From positions 171,284-235,283 of the forward strand of contig JABCPU010000063.1 in the NCBI GenBank assembly GCA_016800925.1: a stretch of 64,000 nt of DNA, given 5' to 3'. Made by a program: the position numbers and the translations under genes. Shown piece after piece: positions 48,058 through 59,280 of the stretch (position 1 is the stretch's first letter; each line of letters begins with the position of its first letter). This DNA comes from Suillus spraguei (lineage: Eukaryota > Basidiomycota > Agaricomycetes > Boletales > Suillaceae). Below the pieces are notes generated by a model, which saw nothing but the letters and a program-made list of their open reading frames with translations, was not told the origin of the DNA and did no database searches.

Positions 48058-49572
48058 AGCTTCAAGACCTTGCAAAGGATATAGACATTGAGGAGGTGGT
48101 AATAAGTAATAAATCAGGACAGAATGAGGGAGATGATGAAGAGATAGATGATAGTGAGGGATGGGTTGATGAGATGGAGCAATTGTCAGCATGTGAATAT
48201 GATGCTGTGTGAAACAGTGTCAGACCTATATGTTTTGTCCTTGTGAAGGTGACTAATTTGCACATGTAATATAACAAAGTACTGACCTTTATTGTAGCTC
48301 CAGAAACTAGCATTCAAAATTATACACTTGACCACTAAGCTTCTTCCAGTGTGGTACAAAGTCCTTCAAGCCTGCAAACTTAGTCAGCACATCATGCCAC
48401 ATGATGTCACAACTTGATGGAACTCAATGTTTGACATGCTCGCCTTTGCTCTTGAATATTGCAAAGCCATTGATATGATCTATGCTGACAAGAACATGGA
48501 CCTTCGAAACTATGAGCTAAGTGAGAAAGAATGGAAGCTTGCACAACAATTGCATGATGTTCTAAAGGTACAGTACATTCTTACTTTGAAAGTTCAGTGT
48601 TGATACTGCATAATACACAGATACTTGAGGACGCAACACTCTTTTTCTCTCAATCAACACCAAATTTTGCAACAGTCATTCCAGCAATGGACATGATTGA
48701 CAGAAAGCTCTCAACAGATTCTATCACATGCACTTACGAGCCTGCTATTCAAGCATCATTTGGACTGGCAAAGAAGACACTAAATCACTACTATAATATG
48801 ACTGACTGGTCAGAGGTTTATAGGATTGCAATGGGTGAGTTTTTTGTCCCTACATTACAAGTATCTAACTAGTTGATGCTTCTAGTGCTGCATCATCATC
48901 ACAAACTTTCATATTTCAAAGAGGCCAGATGGAGGGCTGAATGTATTAATGCTGCTGAGAATATTGTCCACGAGGAATTTGAGTGCTCTTATGCAACAAC
49001 TGATGATATAGACATAGATTATGCCATGGATGAGAATGAAGTCCATGAAACATCAATAGTATGTCTTGTCTTGTTTCACTTCATAGTTTTCTCACTATTT
49101 ATTGACTAGAAACAAGTTCATAATATCTTTGACAAACTTCCTACATTAGTGGCAGCCAAGCAGTCAGAGCTCTGTGACAAGCTTGATTCATATCTCAGCA
49201 TAAATCCAGAGTATGTTGCAGATGTCTTAGCTTGGTGGACTGAACGGAAGGCACTGTATCCTCAACTCTCAAGGATGGCACTAGATTATCTGTCAATTCC
49301 TGGTGAGTTTTTTTGTCTTGCATCTGGTAACTAATCTGACTCATTATATATAGCAACTTCAGTTGATGTGGAGCAAATCTTCAGCTGTGGCCACCTCTTG
49401 TTATCTCATGTCCACAGTTGCCTATCTATACAATCTGTCTGTGCATTACTTAGGTTCATGGAGTCTCTTAGGGCTTGTCAAAGACCAAGATGTTATGGCT
49501 GTTGCTGTGATGCCTGAGGTAATTGGTGAAGAGAAGGAGCTCAAAGAAGGATGGGATTTAATTAATTTATAG
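48058..49572 (+). pseudogene. hAT transposase, 5'-truncated and broken
   Basis: C-terminal two thirds of an Agaricomycete hAT transposase. Readable blocks: SEGWVDEMEQLS; KLLPVWYKVLQACKLSQHIM; WNSMFDMLAFALEY; ATLFFSQSTPNFATVIPAMD; ALYPQLSRMALDYLSIP; ATSVDVEQIFSCGHLLLSHV, the dimerisation region. In-frame stops TGA at 48210-48212 and TGA at 48415-48417 (expected Arg in DVTTRWN), plus a frame change near 49440 before DVMAVAVMPEVIGEEKEL. Introns with GT..AG ends remain visible. The N-terminal zinc finger part is absent. Confidence 0.78.
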
Positions 49573-49771
49573 TAGGTCATATTGTAGTTGACTTTGTGAA
49601 TTTCAGTGTATTCCTTTACTGTACTTGAAGACCCGTGAACCTGTGAACCTGTACCTATACCTGTGGACTCATACCCATAGCCATACCTGGCCATACAGGT
49701 ATGGTGTGGCATGGGTATGGGTATGGATACAGGCTTGAATACCCACGGGTTACCCACACTATTCCTTATAT

Positions 49772-50015
49772 ATCAGTGTGATAACCAGATAGAATAATGA
49801 AAACAGCTTAGCAGGACATATCAGCAGATATGTTGCTAGCAGCTGAGGAATGATCAGCATTTGAGCAGCACATTAGCAAAAAAAAAAGAACCTAGGTATG
49901 ACCAGATAGGCAGACCCTGTGACCTGATACTCCTGCCTTCCCTTAGAGCTCTTATAAGTGCTGATGTGACCTTAGCATACCATCACTGGAATAGGAAACT
50001 TTGGTGATGTAGTTG
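49772..50015 (-). repeat. dispersed repeat, inverted copy of 5241-5486
   Basis: Reverse complement aligns over its full length with 5241-5486. Lies just outside the hAT pseudogene; immediately upstream 49640-49760 is a CATACC/GGTATGG-rich stretch that may be the hAT end. Confidence 0.6.
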
Positions 50016-50311
50016 CACAGGCCTCATTGTAATTGCCATGCTAAATGGTGAGCTATGCAGCTGCTGGCAGCCCTTGGCTCAGTAGCACTGACTCAACTAA
50101 GATATCACCCAAGCCATCATCATCACTCAGTCACGTGCCACATCAGTAAAATGACCAGTTCCTTACCATACTTATTTTTATCTTTATTTCGTCAAGTATA
50201 GACCTACTTACTTCTTGCTTTTTGTACTTTGTTTTCTTGACTGAAAGCAGATCAAGGCAAGCAAGAGTGAAAATCAAATTAAGCATAATAAGTAGCATGA
50301 CATATATAAAA

Positions 50312-53300
50312 TCAAGATGCACTTTTGAATGTGTGATGATCAGCATATTTGTTGATGTAAAATTTATGGAAGAAATCATAAGTATGGTAGTGCCAGAGGT
50401 CGAGGGAAACAATTCGACTACCGTAGATAGGAATAAGATGAGCAGCTCGGTAGATTGAGTCAATGTGAATGATAGAGATATGGGGAGCATTGTTAGCGTG
50501 GCAAGCAGGCTGCACTACTCACATCCCAGTGTCCTTGTCAGGCAAATCTCCAAGGGTGTCGAACCATCGCACGACTGCACATGGATATGTTTCAGCCCTG
50601 TAAGTGAAAGAGAAAAAGGTCAGTACTCGAGCAACACTCATACCCCTCATTCCCTCAAGGTCCAGATCTGTGTTGACAAAGATGCAGTCATAATGTGGGT
50701 GCTCCTTTCTCCATGCTGGACATGCACAGATGTGCTCACAATACATGCCACCGATGCTGCTAAGATTGCTGGGGGCAAAAAACCTCGAACACGTTGAATT
50801 GAAAACATTAATTCTCTCGTCGTACTGGGGACAGTATGTGAGAGGAACTTGTAAAGGATCACGCAGGTCGTTCGGATTGAGTTGGGCAAAGAGGAAGCAG
50901 GTCAACATATTTGGGAGTTGCGGAATTGACAACTCTGATGCTAATTCAGAGACCATGTGTGCACGGTTGCATTCTGGTGCAGTGTGATATCAGTAAAAAT
51001 AAACAAGGATGAAAATGAACGAACTTACAAGGTGTCTTTGCCAATTCCACATGTGCTTGGATCACAGTTGGGCTGGAGTCTATTTCAACATCCCCAATAT
51101 CCTCGTCTTCTTGTACATTCACCTCATGCTCAGCATCCTCTTGTAAAAGATTTCCCAGCTGGTCGTTTGTGATTTGGATCTGTTCTGTTGTAGAGTTAGT
51201 TGTAGTACATCAAATGTAGCACTTTCAAACTCACCTAGTGCATCAATAGCCGCTGAAAGACATGTCCCATCAAGCATCCCACAATTTGTAAAGTCAGTTC
51301 ATGCCGCTGTGAGTTTGTCAAGGCGCTGGTTAGTGACCAGCATCTGACCAAGTGCCTTATACTGATTTGAGCACCACCATGGTTCTTTAACTGCTTTGAT
51401 ATGTTTTGATTCAGTAATAGAGGAGCACAGACCATTTAGAGTGCCAAAAAGGCAAATGAGATGGATATAGTGTTGAAGTGAGTGTTGATGGGGAAGTGAG
51501 AATGTTGTGACAACTTCGCTAGTTTTGAAAATCTCTTGGTACTGGTGGAAACGGTTGAGCGCATCCTGTATTTCATCAAGTGTCTTCTTGGTGATAATGT
51601 CTTGGCAGACGAGGTAACAGAACTCGAGGAAAGCACAAAATGTTTGAATTATCTCCATGGGCACATGTCCCTCGATAGCAGGTAGATACACCTGTATGTT
51701 ACAAGAACACCTTCTTGCGCCCCTACTATCATTTTTCCTCCTATGCATCGCCGTCTACTCTCGTCCCGACGAGGCCTCCATCCTCGTCCTCCGCTACCTC
51801 ATCTGGCTTGCCATCGTCACTCCCTACCTCGCCTATGCTGGTCTCCTCCATCATCGCTAAACACGCCCACTTCGCATGCCTTCTACCTTCTCCGTGCCTA
51901 TACACGCCTCTCATGCTTCACGTGCTTCAAGTGCCTCCTTTGCACTTGTTGCATCACCTTGCGCTTCAACATACGCACCTGCTCGGTTCATGGGAACCCC
52001 CTGTCTACCCTCAAGGACATCTTGGTATCATCTTATGCTTTATCCTTTTATCATTTACCTTTCTTGACTTGTGCATCACCTCATTGGCTCATACCCTTTA
52101 TACCTTTGGCTCCACACTTATAACTCCTTTGCGCACATGCGCATTCTCATTGGTTGATACACCTCTGACTCGTTCATGAGAATGCGTCATCTTATTGGCT
52201 ATCTGACCTCATACTTAATCTAGCGATACTTACATATTTGTGCTCCGCTTCAATCTTACATATAAATACGCGCAGATAGCCTTTGTACTTCTTTAACTTG
52301 AATCTACTTGATCTTCGACCCTGAACTTCCTTTTGATAAGCTTATCATCTCTATTCAAACTTCGAATAAGCTCATCGCTTCTACATCTTTGATCGTTGTC
52401 AAGAACTTTGTCTCTGTGATGTAGGTTGTGAGACAGCACGTAGCGCCCACCTCCGACTGACGCAACTAGCGCACTCTGCGCTAGGAGACCAATATGCACA
52501 AGCTGTCACTCTTGATAGAGCGCCCGTTGCAGACACCACTCAAGTTCATTAGCGCCTGGCTAGGTCGCTAACACTGAATAGATACCATAAAGTAACAAGC
52601 TTGAATAGAAAATGAAGACCTACCTTCATTAATGCCTTTGAATCATCGCCCATCCACTGTTTGAATCCGTGTCCTTGAGGGAAGTGCCGGAGACCAGCAA
52701 ACAATGGTGTCGCTGCAATTCTACACCATAGTTAGATAACTAGTATATGTACACAAATCTCATACCTTCAATCAATATCGTCCATGATACGATTGGCCTC
52801 CATCTTCCCATGCATTTGATGCAAGTACTTCTCAACCCAATCTACAATATGATCCTTGAAGGTACCTTTTATGAGCTGGTGCAAAAGGTCAGGGGCAATG
52901 AGCTCATGAATGTCCGCTTGAGGGTAATCATTTGTGAATGGCTAAGAGGTATTATTAGCATACTAAAATGAATTATAAAATTTGAACCTACAACAAGATC
53001 CCCAACAATGCCATATTCGTCCCATAAGTCACCAAGGGTTGCTTCCTCAATGAGGGCTTCTGTATGTTTGTGACAGCACCCACTGGCTGGTTCATCCAGA
53101 TTGTTGCGCAATCCTAGACATCTGCTGTATCATTAGCATACCAGTAGTCAGCTGAGAGGTATCATAACACTTACCTTGGACACCAGCCTCGAACAATACA
53201 GGCCAACAACACCTGCTCCACGTAATTAGCAATGTAAAGTCCCACACTATAGATGACATGCCGAAAGTGACCATCACTGAAGCGCACCACTTCAGGCTCT

Positions 53301-53352
53301 GTCATACCAGGCTGGAGCCTCTTAAGAATCTTGGCAAGAGATGTGTCATATA
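50312..53352 (-). pseudogene. second Plavaka-like transposase, N-terminally truncated, split by an LTR
   Basis: Belongs to the large Agaricomycete transposase family with the FSDGHFRHVIYSVGLYIANY block (first readable exon, about 53345). Further exons: TLWDEYGIVGDLV-like segment near 53020, LLHQLIKGTFKDHIVDWVEK-like segment near 52870, GDDSKALMK (ends 52625), VYLPAIEGHVPMEIIQTF (51690), FSLPHQHSLQHYIHLICLFG, NGLCSSITESKHIKAVKEPW, DLRDPLQVPLTYCPQYDERI, and the C-terminus YDFFHKFYINKYADHHTFKS with stop at 50312. A TGA replaces an expected Arg after RLDKLTAA near 51305. The N-terminal part is cut off at about 53345. Assignment to Plavaka rather than a sister family is an inference. Confidence 0.65.
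51697..52573. mobile_element. solo LTR of a second family, inserted in an intron of the Plavaka-like gene
   Basis: 877 bp from TGTTACAAGAACACC to TAGGTCGCTAACA. Flanks CTGTA (left) and CTGAA (right) look like a 5-bp target duplication with one mismatch. It sits between the intron donor at 52624 and the acceptor just before VYLPAIEG, so it did not break the coding exons. Orientation cannot be fixed without an internal region. Confidence 0.7.
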
Positions 53353-54026
53353 CCATACTTCTAATCCCAGATCCGACCATATCCGATCAGATCCGATTGA
53401 TTCCATTTCCGTCTGGTCCACAGATCCTGTCTGTACCACCCATCCGAATGTGCTCACTTCTCGCACCTTAACTCCCTTGTGTATATCTGCGTCTATCTCC
53501 TTTTGTCATTCCTCCTGTTTCTGGTATTCCAGCTGTTTATATTTCCGTCCTGTGTCACTGATCTGTTTCCTGTGTTCATTTCCGATTCATGCTTACTGAT
53601 CCGCTGTGCATTAACTAATAGACTTCCGTTACACTTCGTACATAGCCCTCAGTCCTGGACTTGTTGATTATCCGTCTTAGATACTTACAGTATATAAACC
53701 ACTTGTAGATCTCCGTAGAACCTTAGTTCGAATATCATCTTAGATTCTACTCATTCTGCTTCCTCCGGACTTAAGCCACTTTCTGCTCTAAGTCACCTTC
53801 CGAGACTTAGGATTGATTCCTATAGTCTATATCTCCAACTCTATCTTCGGATAGTCTACCTCCGTTAGTTTCTAGTTAGGAACTCGTTCCAAAGCTAGCC
53901 TTAATCTTTGTTCTATTCTTATGTTCCAAATAACCTTTGGATGTATCATATCCGATACCTTCGGACGCCCGGATCCGTCATGCAACTCCTTCCGGGTCTT
54001 CGGATGAATAACTTCTCCCTGAAATA
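53353..54026. other. possible diverged LTR, truncated
   Basis: Starts abruptly where the Plavaka-like gene is cut. Has a TATATAAACCACTTGTAG box near 53692 followed by CTTAG/CTAAG-rich sequence, the same architecture as the family 1 LTR but different sequence. Boundaries and target duplication were not found. Confidence 0.35.
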
Positions 54027-55643
54027 CAGTGGCTCAAAAAACTGTCCACATGTTTTGACATTTTTCACTATCTATGATATTGTGTGAGAATGAACAAATT
54101 CCTCAAGGACATACTTATACCACATTGTAGTATGGCTTCAGGGCTTTTATTTGAGCCCTACACCGTGGGAATCGGCGGAGATATGGTGGAGATATAAGGC
54201 TTATAAAATGATGACTCATGTGGACAGTTTTTTGAGTGTATATTAAAACTATATAAATCATTATTTATGACACCATAAAAATCATGCCACTATTATATAA
54301 ATTATAAAGTGGTGTCATTATGTTATTTTATGACTATATCTAACTATATAAACCAGAATATCTCATGTATCATAGTCATAATCACCATGAAAGCCATCTC
54401 CTCTGCTCAAAGAGATAATATCCTCTCTCTGTCTTATGCTGGCCTCTCTGCTCGCCAAATTTCCTCTAGAACTGGAGTATGCAAGTCCACTGTGGCCAAG
54501 TTCATCAAAGAAAGCCACCCAGACAAGGAAAACTCTTGTGGAGGACGTCCATCCAAGCTTACCTCTACTGACAAAAGGGCTATTATCCAACATATCACTA
54601 CAGGAAAGGCTGATAATGCTGTCCAAGCCACCCATTATATCAATTCCACCATCACTACCCCTGTCTCTTCACAAACTGTGAGGAATGTTCTCAAGGCAGC
54701 TCATCTCAAGGCAGTAACAAAGAAGAAAAAGCCTCTTCTCTCCATCAAACATAGGCAGAGAAGACTAGCCTTTGCCTTAGCTCATCAACACTGGACTGTA
54801 GAGGACTGGAAGCGTGTTATATGGTCAGATGAGACCAAAATCAATAGGATTGGGTCAGATGGGAAGGTGTATGTATGGAAAAAGAAGGGAGATGGCCTAA
54901 CAGACAGAGAGGTTAATGGGACTGTCAAGTTTGGAGGAGGTTCTTTAATGGTATGGGGCTGTATGGGATGGAATGGTGTGGGAATGCTTGCTGAGGTTGA
55001 GGGGAAGATGAATGCTGAGCAGTATGTGGACATTTTAAATGACCACTTGCTGCCTAGCTTGGCAGAATCAGGGATTGATGAAGAAGATATCATTTTCCAA
55101 TAGGATAATGATCCCAAGCACACATCCAGAAGAGCTAGGGAATGGTTTGAAGAACATAACATCAATGTTCTTGACTGGCCAGCACAGTCTCCTGATGTCA
55201 ATGTCATTGAACATCTCTGGGGAACACTCAAGAAAAAGCTTCAAGCCTATGAAAACCCCCCTAAAGGAGTATGGGAGCTTTGGGAGAGAGTAGCAGTGGA
55301 ATGGGGGAAGATCACAGCTGAGGATTGCCAGAAATTAATTGAGAGTATGCCTAGAAGGATAGAGGCAGTAATTAAAGCCAAGGGAGGTCATACAAAATAC
55401 TAGAATACCTGGTTATTACTGTAAAATACTTGAGTCAAAAAACTGTCCGCATGAGTCACCATTTTGTGAGCCTTGTATCTCCACCATATCTCCACCGATT
55501 CCCACGGTGTAGGGCTCAAATGAAAGCCCTGAAGCCATACTACAATGTGGTATAAGCATGTTTTTGAGGCATTTGTTTGTTCTCACACAATATTATAGAT
55601 AGTGAAAAATGCCAAAACATGTGGACAGTTTTTTGAGCCACTG
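54027..55643 (+). mobile_element. Tc1/mariner transposon, second copy, inactivated
   Basis: 1617 bp flanked by TA (54025-54026, 55644-55645); terminal inverted repeats 54027-54235 and 55435-55643. Nearly identical to 11604-13220 in opposite orientation. Differences seen include loss of a CpG at each end (ACTGTCCGCATG in copy 1, ACTGTCCACATG here) and one nonsense change in the transposase. The complete terminal repeats mean it could still be moved by transposase from the intact copy. Confidence 0.95.
54387..55403 (+). pseudogene. Tc1 transposase with a premature TAG next to the second catalytic Asp
   Basis: Same 338-codon frame as 12860-11844. The codon CAG of the FQQDND motif is TAG here (55101-55103), ending translation just before the second catalytic aspartate; the rest of the frame through EHLWGTLK to the natural stop at 55401-55403 is intact. 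Another coding difference: MNGEQYVD is MNAEQYVD here. Confidence 0.95.
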
Positions 55644-55763
55644 TATATGCTAGGAGGGAGTGCTGCTGACGAGGACATTGCTAACTATGACGACTATGAT
55701 CCCATCTATGACGCCAATAGCGATATATGAAAGTCGGTGACTTTCTATGTAATAAGGGGGTAA
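55644..55763 (+). mobile_element. 3' remnant of a Gypsy element: tail of third ORF and polypurine tract
   Basis: Frame ADEDIANYDDYDPIYDANSD then TGA (55727-55729) matches the tail of the third ORF of the Gypsy element downstream (YSDDPIYYAN..). It is followed by AAGTCGGTGACTTT and the purine run AATAAGGGGG before the LTR, as at 61229-61261. The Tc1 copy is inserted at its left edge. Confidence 0.75.
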
Positions 55764-56146
55764 TGTTACAATCTTGCCTTCCTCCTTTGGATACGCACTT
55801 ACATTCTCACGACTCTCTTGGTCCGTGTGCACATATTGACCTATTTAAGCACGTTGTATTACACTTGTGTACTTTACTTTAATCTTACTGGGTTTTACCT
55901 GGAATATCCTTCGCTTAGGTCTCCAACCTAAGTCGTCTTGAATCGTCTCTAAGTCTAAGCACTCCTTAGCCTTAGTCCCTATTCTTGCAGAACCTCTTAG
56001 ACTCATCTTTGAGGCTGAACCCTTGATCGTACTCGGAATGTGTTCCTTGTACTTTCACCTTGTCCTTTTCTGGACATTGTAGAACTTCCCAGCAGACCAT
56101 CAAGTGTCTTTTCACTGTCGCTGGTGACGCCACCCCAGTCGTAACA
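55764..56146 (+). mobile_element. Gypsy family 1 LTR with internal deletion (3' LTR of a truncated element)
   Basis: 383 bp, TGTTACAATCTTGCC to CCCAGTCGTAACA. Compared with 61262-61736 about 90 bp are missing directly after the first ten bases. Preceded by a polypurine tract, so it is the 3' LTR of an element rather than a solo LTR; it abuts RT coding sequence at 56147. Confidence 0.85.
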
Positions 56147-59100
56147 ACAGTCAAGAACACTTATTGTTACGAACTAGGGTGGCGTCACCAGCGACAGTGA
56201 AAAGACACAGGCGGTCTGCTGGGAGCTTCTTACAATGCCCAAAAGAGGGCAAGGTGAAAAGTACAAGGAACGCGTTCTGAGTATGATCAAGGATCTGGCC
56301 TCAAGGATAAGTCCAAGAGGTTCTTTACGAGAATAGAGACTAAGACTAAGGAGTGCTTAGACTTAGAGACGATTCAAGGATGACTTAGGTTGGAGACCTA
56401 AGCGAAGGAAGTTCCAGGTAAAACCTAGTAAGATTAAAGTAAAGAATCTACTACAAGTACACTGTGCTTATATAGGCCAATATGTGCGCACAGACCAGGT
56501 AACCATGAGAACGTAACTGCGTATCCTAATAAGGAAGGCATGTATTGTACAGATGCGTTGAGCATATGAGTCAGAGTCATGTGACATGATATACAAGTAA
56601 GAAGATAAAGGGAAAATGAATAGGGGCATGTACAACTGTCACACTTATCCACTTCCACTTCCTATTTCCCTTGTCGCGCGCCTTCACAACGCACAGTTCT
56701 TTACGAAGATGGATATTTGGTCCAGTTACAACAATATTTGCATCCATCCCGATGATCGCTGGAAAGCTGCTTTTACTACAGAATTTGGCCTCTTTGAACC
56801 GAACATTATGTTCTTCAGCCTCTGTAATTCTCCAGCAACTTTCCAAGCATACATGAATTGCACCTTCCAGCAGGAAATCAATGAGGGATGGATGGTTATT
56901 TACATGGATGATATCCTGATTTTCTCCACAACTATGGCAGAACACTGTGAGCGGACAAGACGGGTTTTGATGAAAATACGACAGGAACATTTGTTCTTGA
57001 AACCGGAGAAATGCACCTTTGATGCAGAAGAAGTGGAATACCTTGGAATGATAATTTGGCCCAAACAAGTTGCTATGGATACCGCCAAGACCAAGGGAAT
57101 CGCCAAATGGCCAGTTCCAAAATCTGTAAAAGATGTCCAATCATTCCTCGGTTTTTGCAACTTCTACCGCATGTTCATTTCCCACTACTCTGACATTGCC
57201 CGACCCCTTATCGAATTAACAAAGAAAGATAAGGTCTTTGATTGGTCATCAGAATGTATGGACACCTTTGAAGAACTGAAACGACACTTTACATCCCAAC
57301 CGGTACTCCGTAACCCTGATCCTTCCCGACAATTTGCTATTGCTACCGACGCTTCACTCGTAGCAACTGGTGGGGTTCTCTTGCAGACTGATGAGAATGG
57401 TGTTTATCATCCATGTGCATATCTCTCACAGTCTTTAAACTCCGCAGAACGCAATTACCAGATCTTTGATCAGGAACTCCTTGTTGTAATCCAGGCATTG
57501 AATGAATGGCGCCATTATCTTGAAGGGAACCCGCACCCTGTCCTGGTATTCACTGACCACAAGAATCTTCTGTACTTTAGAAGTGCACAGAAGCTTACCC
57601 ACCGCCAAGCACATTGGCAATTGATTCTGTTTATTTACGACATTGAACTGCATCATGTTGCAGGTACTAAATTAGCTGTACCAGATGCGCTATCTCGCCG
57701 GCCCGATTATGAATCTGGCAAAGACGATAACGAGGACCAGACTCTCCTCCCTGATGCTCTATTCATTCGTCTTATTGACACCGACCTAAAGGATGTGTTA
57801 TCGTCCTCTGACCCCCTCGATGACCCCGTCTTCAAAACAGCATCTGACGCCCTTGATGGCATTTGTCTTCCTCCCATGAAATCAGCACTCTCTGACTGGA
57901 AAATTGAGGAGAACATCCTCTATTTCAAAAATTGTGCTTATATCTCACCGGCACATCGTCCCGATATCCTGAAACGGTATCATGATCATCCTACCGCGGG
58001 ACATCCTGGTAGATTTAAAACCGAAGAACTTGTCAAACGGGAAGCTTGGTGGCCCGCCATGGGCTCTTATATTTGGAAATACATCGAGGGTTGCGTACTT
58101 TGTCAGCAAATGAAAGCCGATATGCATCCTGTTTGACCTCCGCTTGCCCCGATACCCTCGTCTGCTACTCGCCCTTTCTCCCAGGTCTCTGTCGATCTGA
58201 TTACTGACCTCCCTGTCTCTGGAGGCTTTGACAGTATCATGGTTGTGGTAGACCATGGCCTTACGAAGGGGGTAATTATTATTCCTTGTCTTAAAACTGT
58301 CACTTCCGAAGGCATTGCCAAACTCTTCCTGAAACATGTTTACCGACGATTTGGACTACATGACAAAGTCATCTTGGATCGAGGCCCGCAATTCCTATCT
58401 CGCTTCTCTAAGGAACTTGCTCGACTTCTCGATTATGTCATCGCCCCTTCCATGGCTTATCACCCTCAGACTGATGGTCAAACTGAGAGGCTTAATCAAG
58501 AACTTGAAACATATCTACACATCTATTGCCGCAACAACCCTGAAAATTGGGTAGAACATCTACCAATCGCCGAATTCGTCCATAACCATCGAAAACACGA
58601 TGCAAGGAACGCATCACCCTTCTATCTGATGATGGGATACAAACCACGTGCCATCCCTCATCTAATTCCCGACTCATCTGTCCCTGTGGCAGAAGATCGA
58701 GTATGATCTCTGCAGAAGATAAGAGAAGAAGCGATTGCCTGCCATAACATTGCAATGCAAACAATGGTTGAACGATCCCGAGGAGATAAGTACACTCCAT
58801 GGAAAATCGGAGATAAGGTTTGGCTATCTGCCGCTAATCTTAGGCTGAAACTCCCATCGAGGAAACTTGCACCAAAGTGATACGGACCTTTCCCGATCAT
58901 CAATGTCTTATCGCCCATCACATTCACACTCAAACTTCCTCCACAGTGGAAAATACATCCCACGTTCCACGCTTCCGTCTTATCGTCCTATAGCGAAACA
59001 GATGTACATGGTCCGAACTTCCCCAAACCACCACCTGATATCATCGAAGAAGAAGAAGAATATGAAGTAGAAGCAATTCTTTCCCACAAAGGAACCGGCA

Positions 59101-59225
59101 TTCGCCGACACTATCTTGTTTCCTGGAAAGGATACTCATCGGGAGATAACGAATGGCTCCCAGAAAAGAACTTGAAGAACTCCGCTCGAATCCTGAATGC
59201 TTATAAGAAGCAACACTCTCTCTGA
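56147..59225 (+). pseudogene. Gypsy pol fragment: RT, RNase H, integrase, chromodomain
   Basis: After removing the solo LTR and one CTTAT, the frame runs from TVKNTYPLPLP into RT: FFTKMDIWSSYNN, FSLCNSPATFQAYMN, VIYMDDILIFS (Y-M-D-D catalytic box), VEYLGMI. RNase H: ATDASLVATGGVL, YDIELHHVAGTKLAVPDALS. Integrase: H-H-C-C finger (HDHPTAGHPG...CVLCQQM), core VDLITDLPVSG, ILDRGPQF, MAYHPQTDGQTERLNQELE. C-terminal chromodomain: YEVEAILSHKG, HYLVSWKGY, NEWLPEKNL, stop 59223-59225. Three in-frame TGA codons: 58134-58136 (start of integrase core), 58704-58706 and 58878-58880 (expected Trp in K-W-YGPF). All lie in one frame, so no indel was needed. Confidence 0.92.
56165..56643 (-). mobile_element. 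solo LTR, Gypsy family 1, reverse orientation inside RT
   Basis: Runs TGTTACGAACTAGGGTGGCG to GTACAACTGTCACA, the reverse complement of the family LTR. Target duplication CTTAT at 56160-56164 and 56644-56648. Excision restores the RT codons ACT TAT CCA in frame. Confidence 0.92.
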
Positions 59226-59280
59226 TCATTCTCCAGTCAATCAAATTGCACCAGCACTTGATCAACTAAAACTGCTCTAA

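Noticed and set aside
52201..52573. Considered as a separate gene region with a TATA-like box
   Set aside because: Falls inside the 877-bp TGTTA..TAACA unit and is better explained as LTR U3/R sequence.
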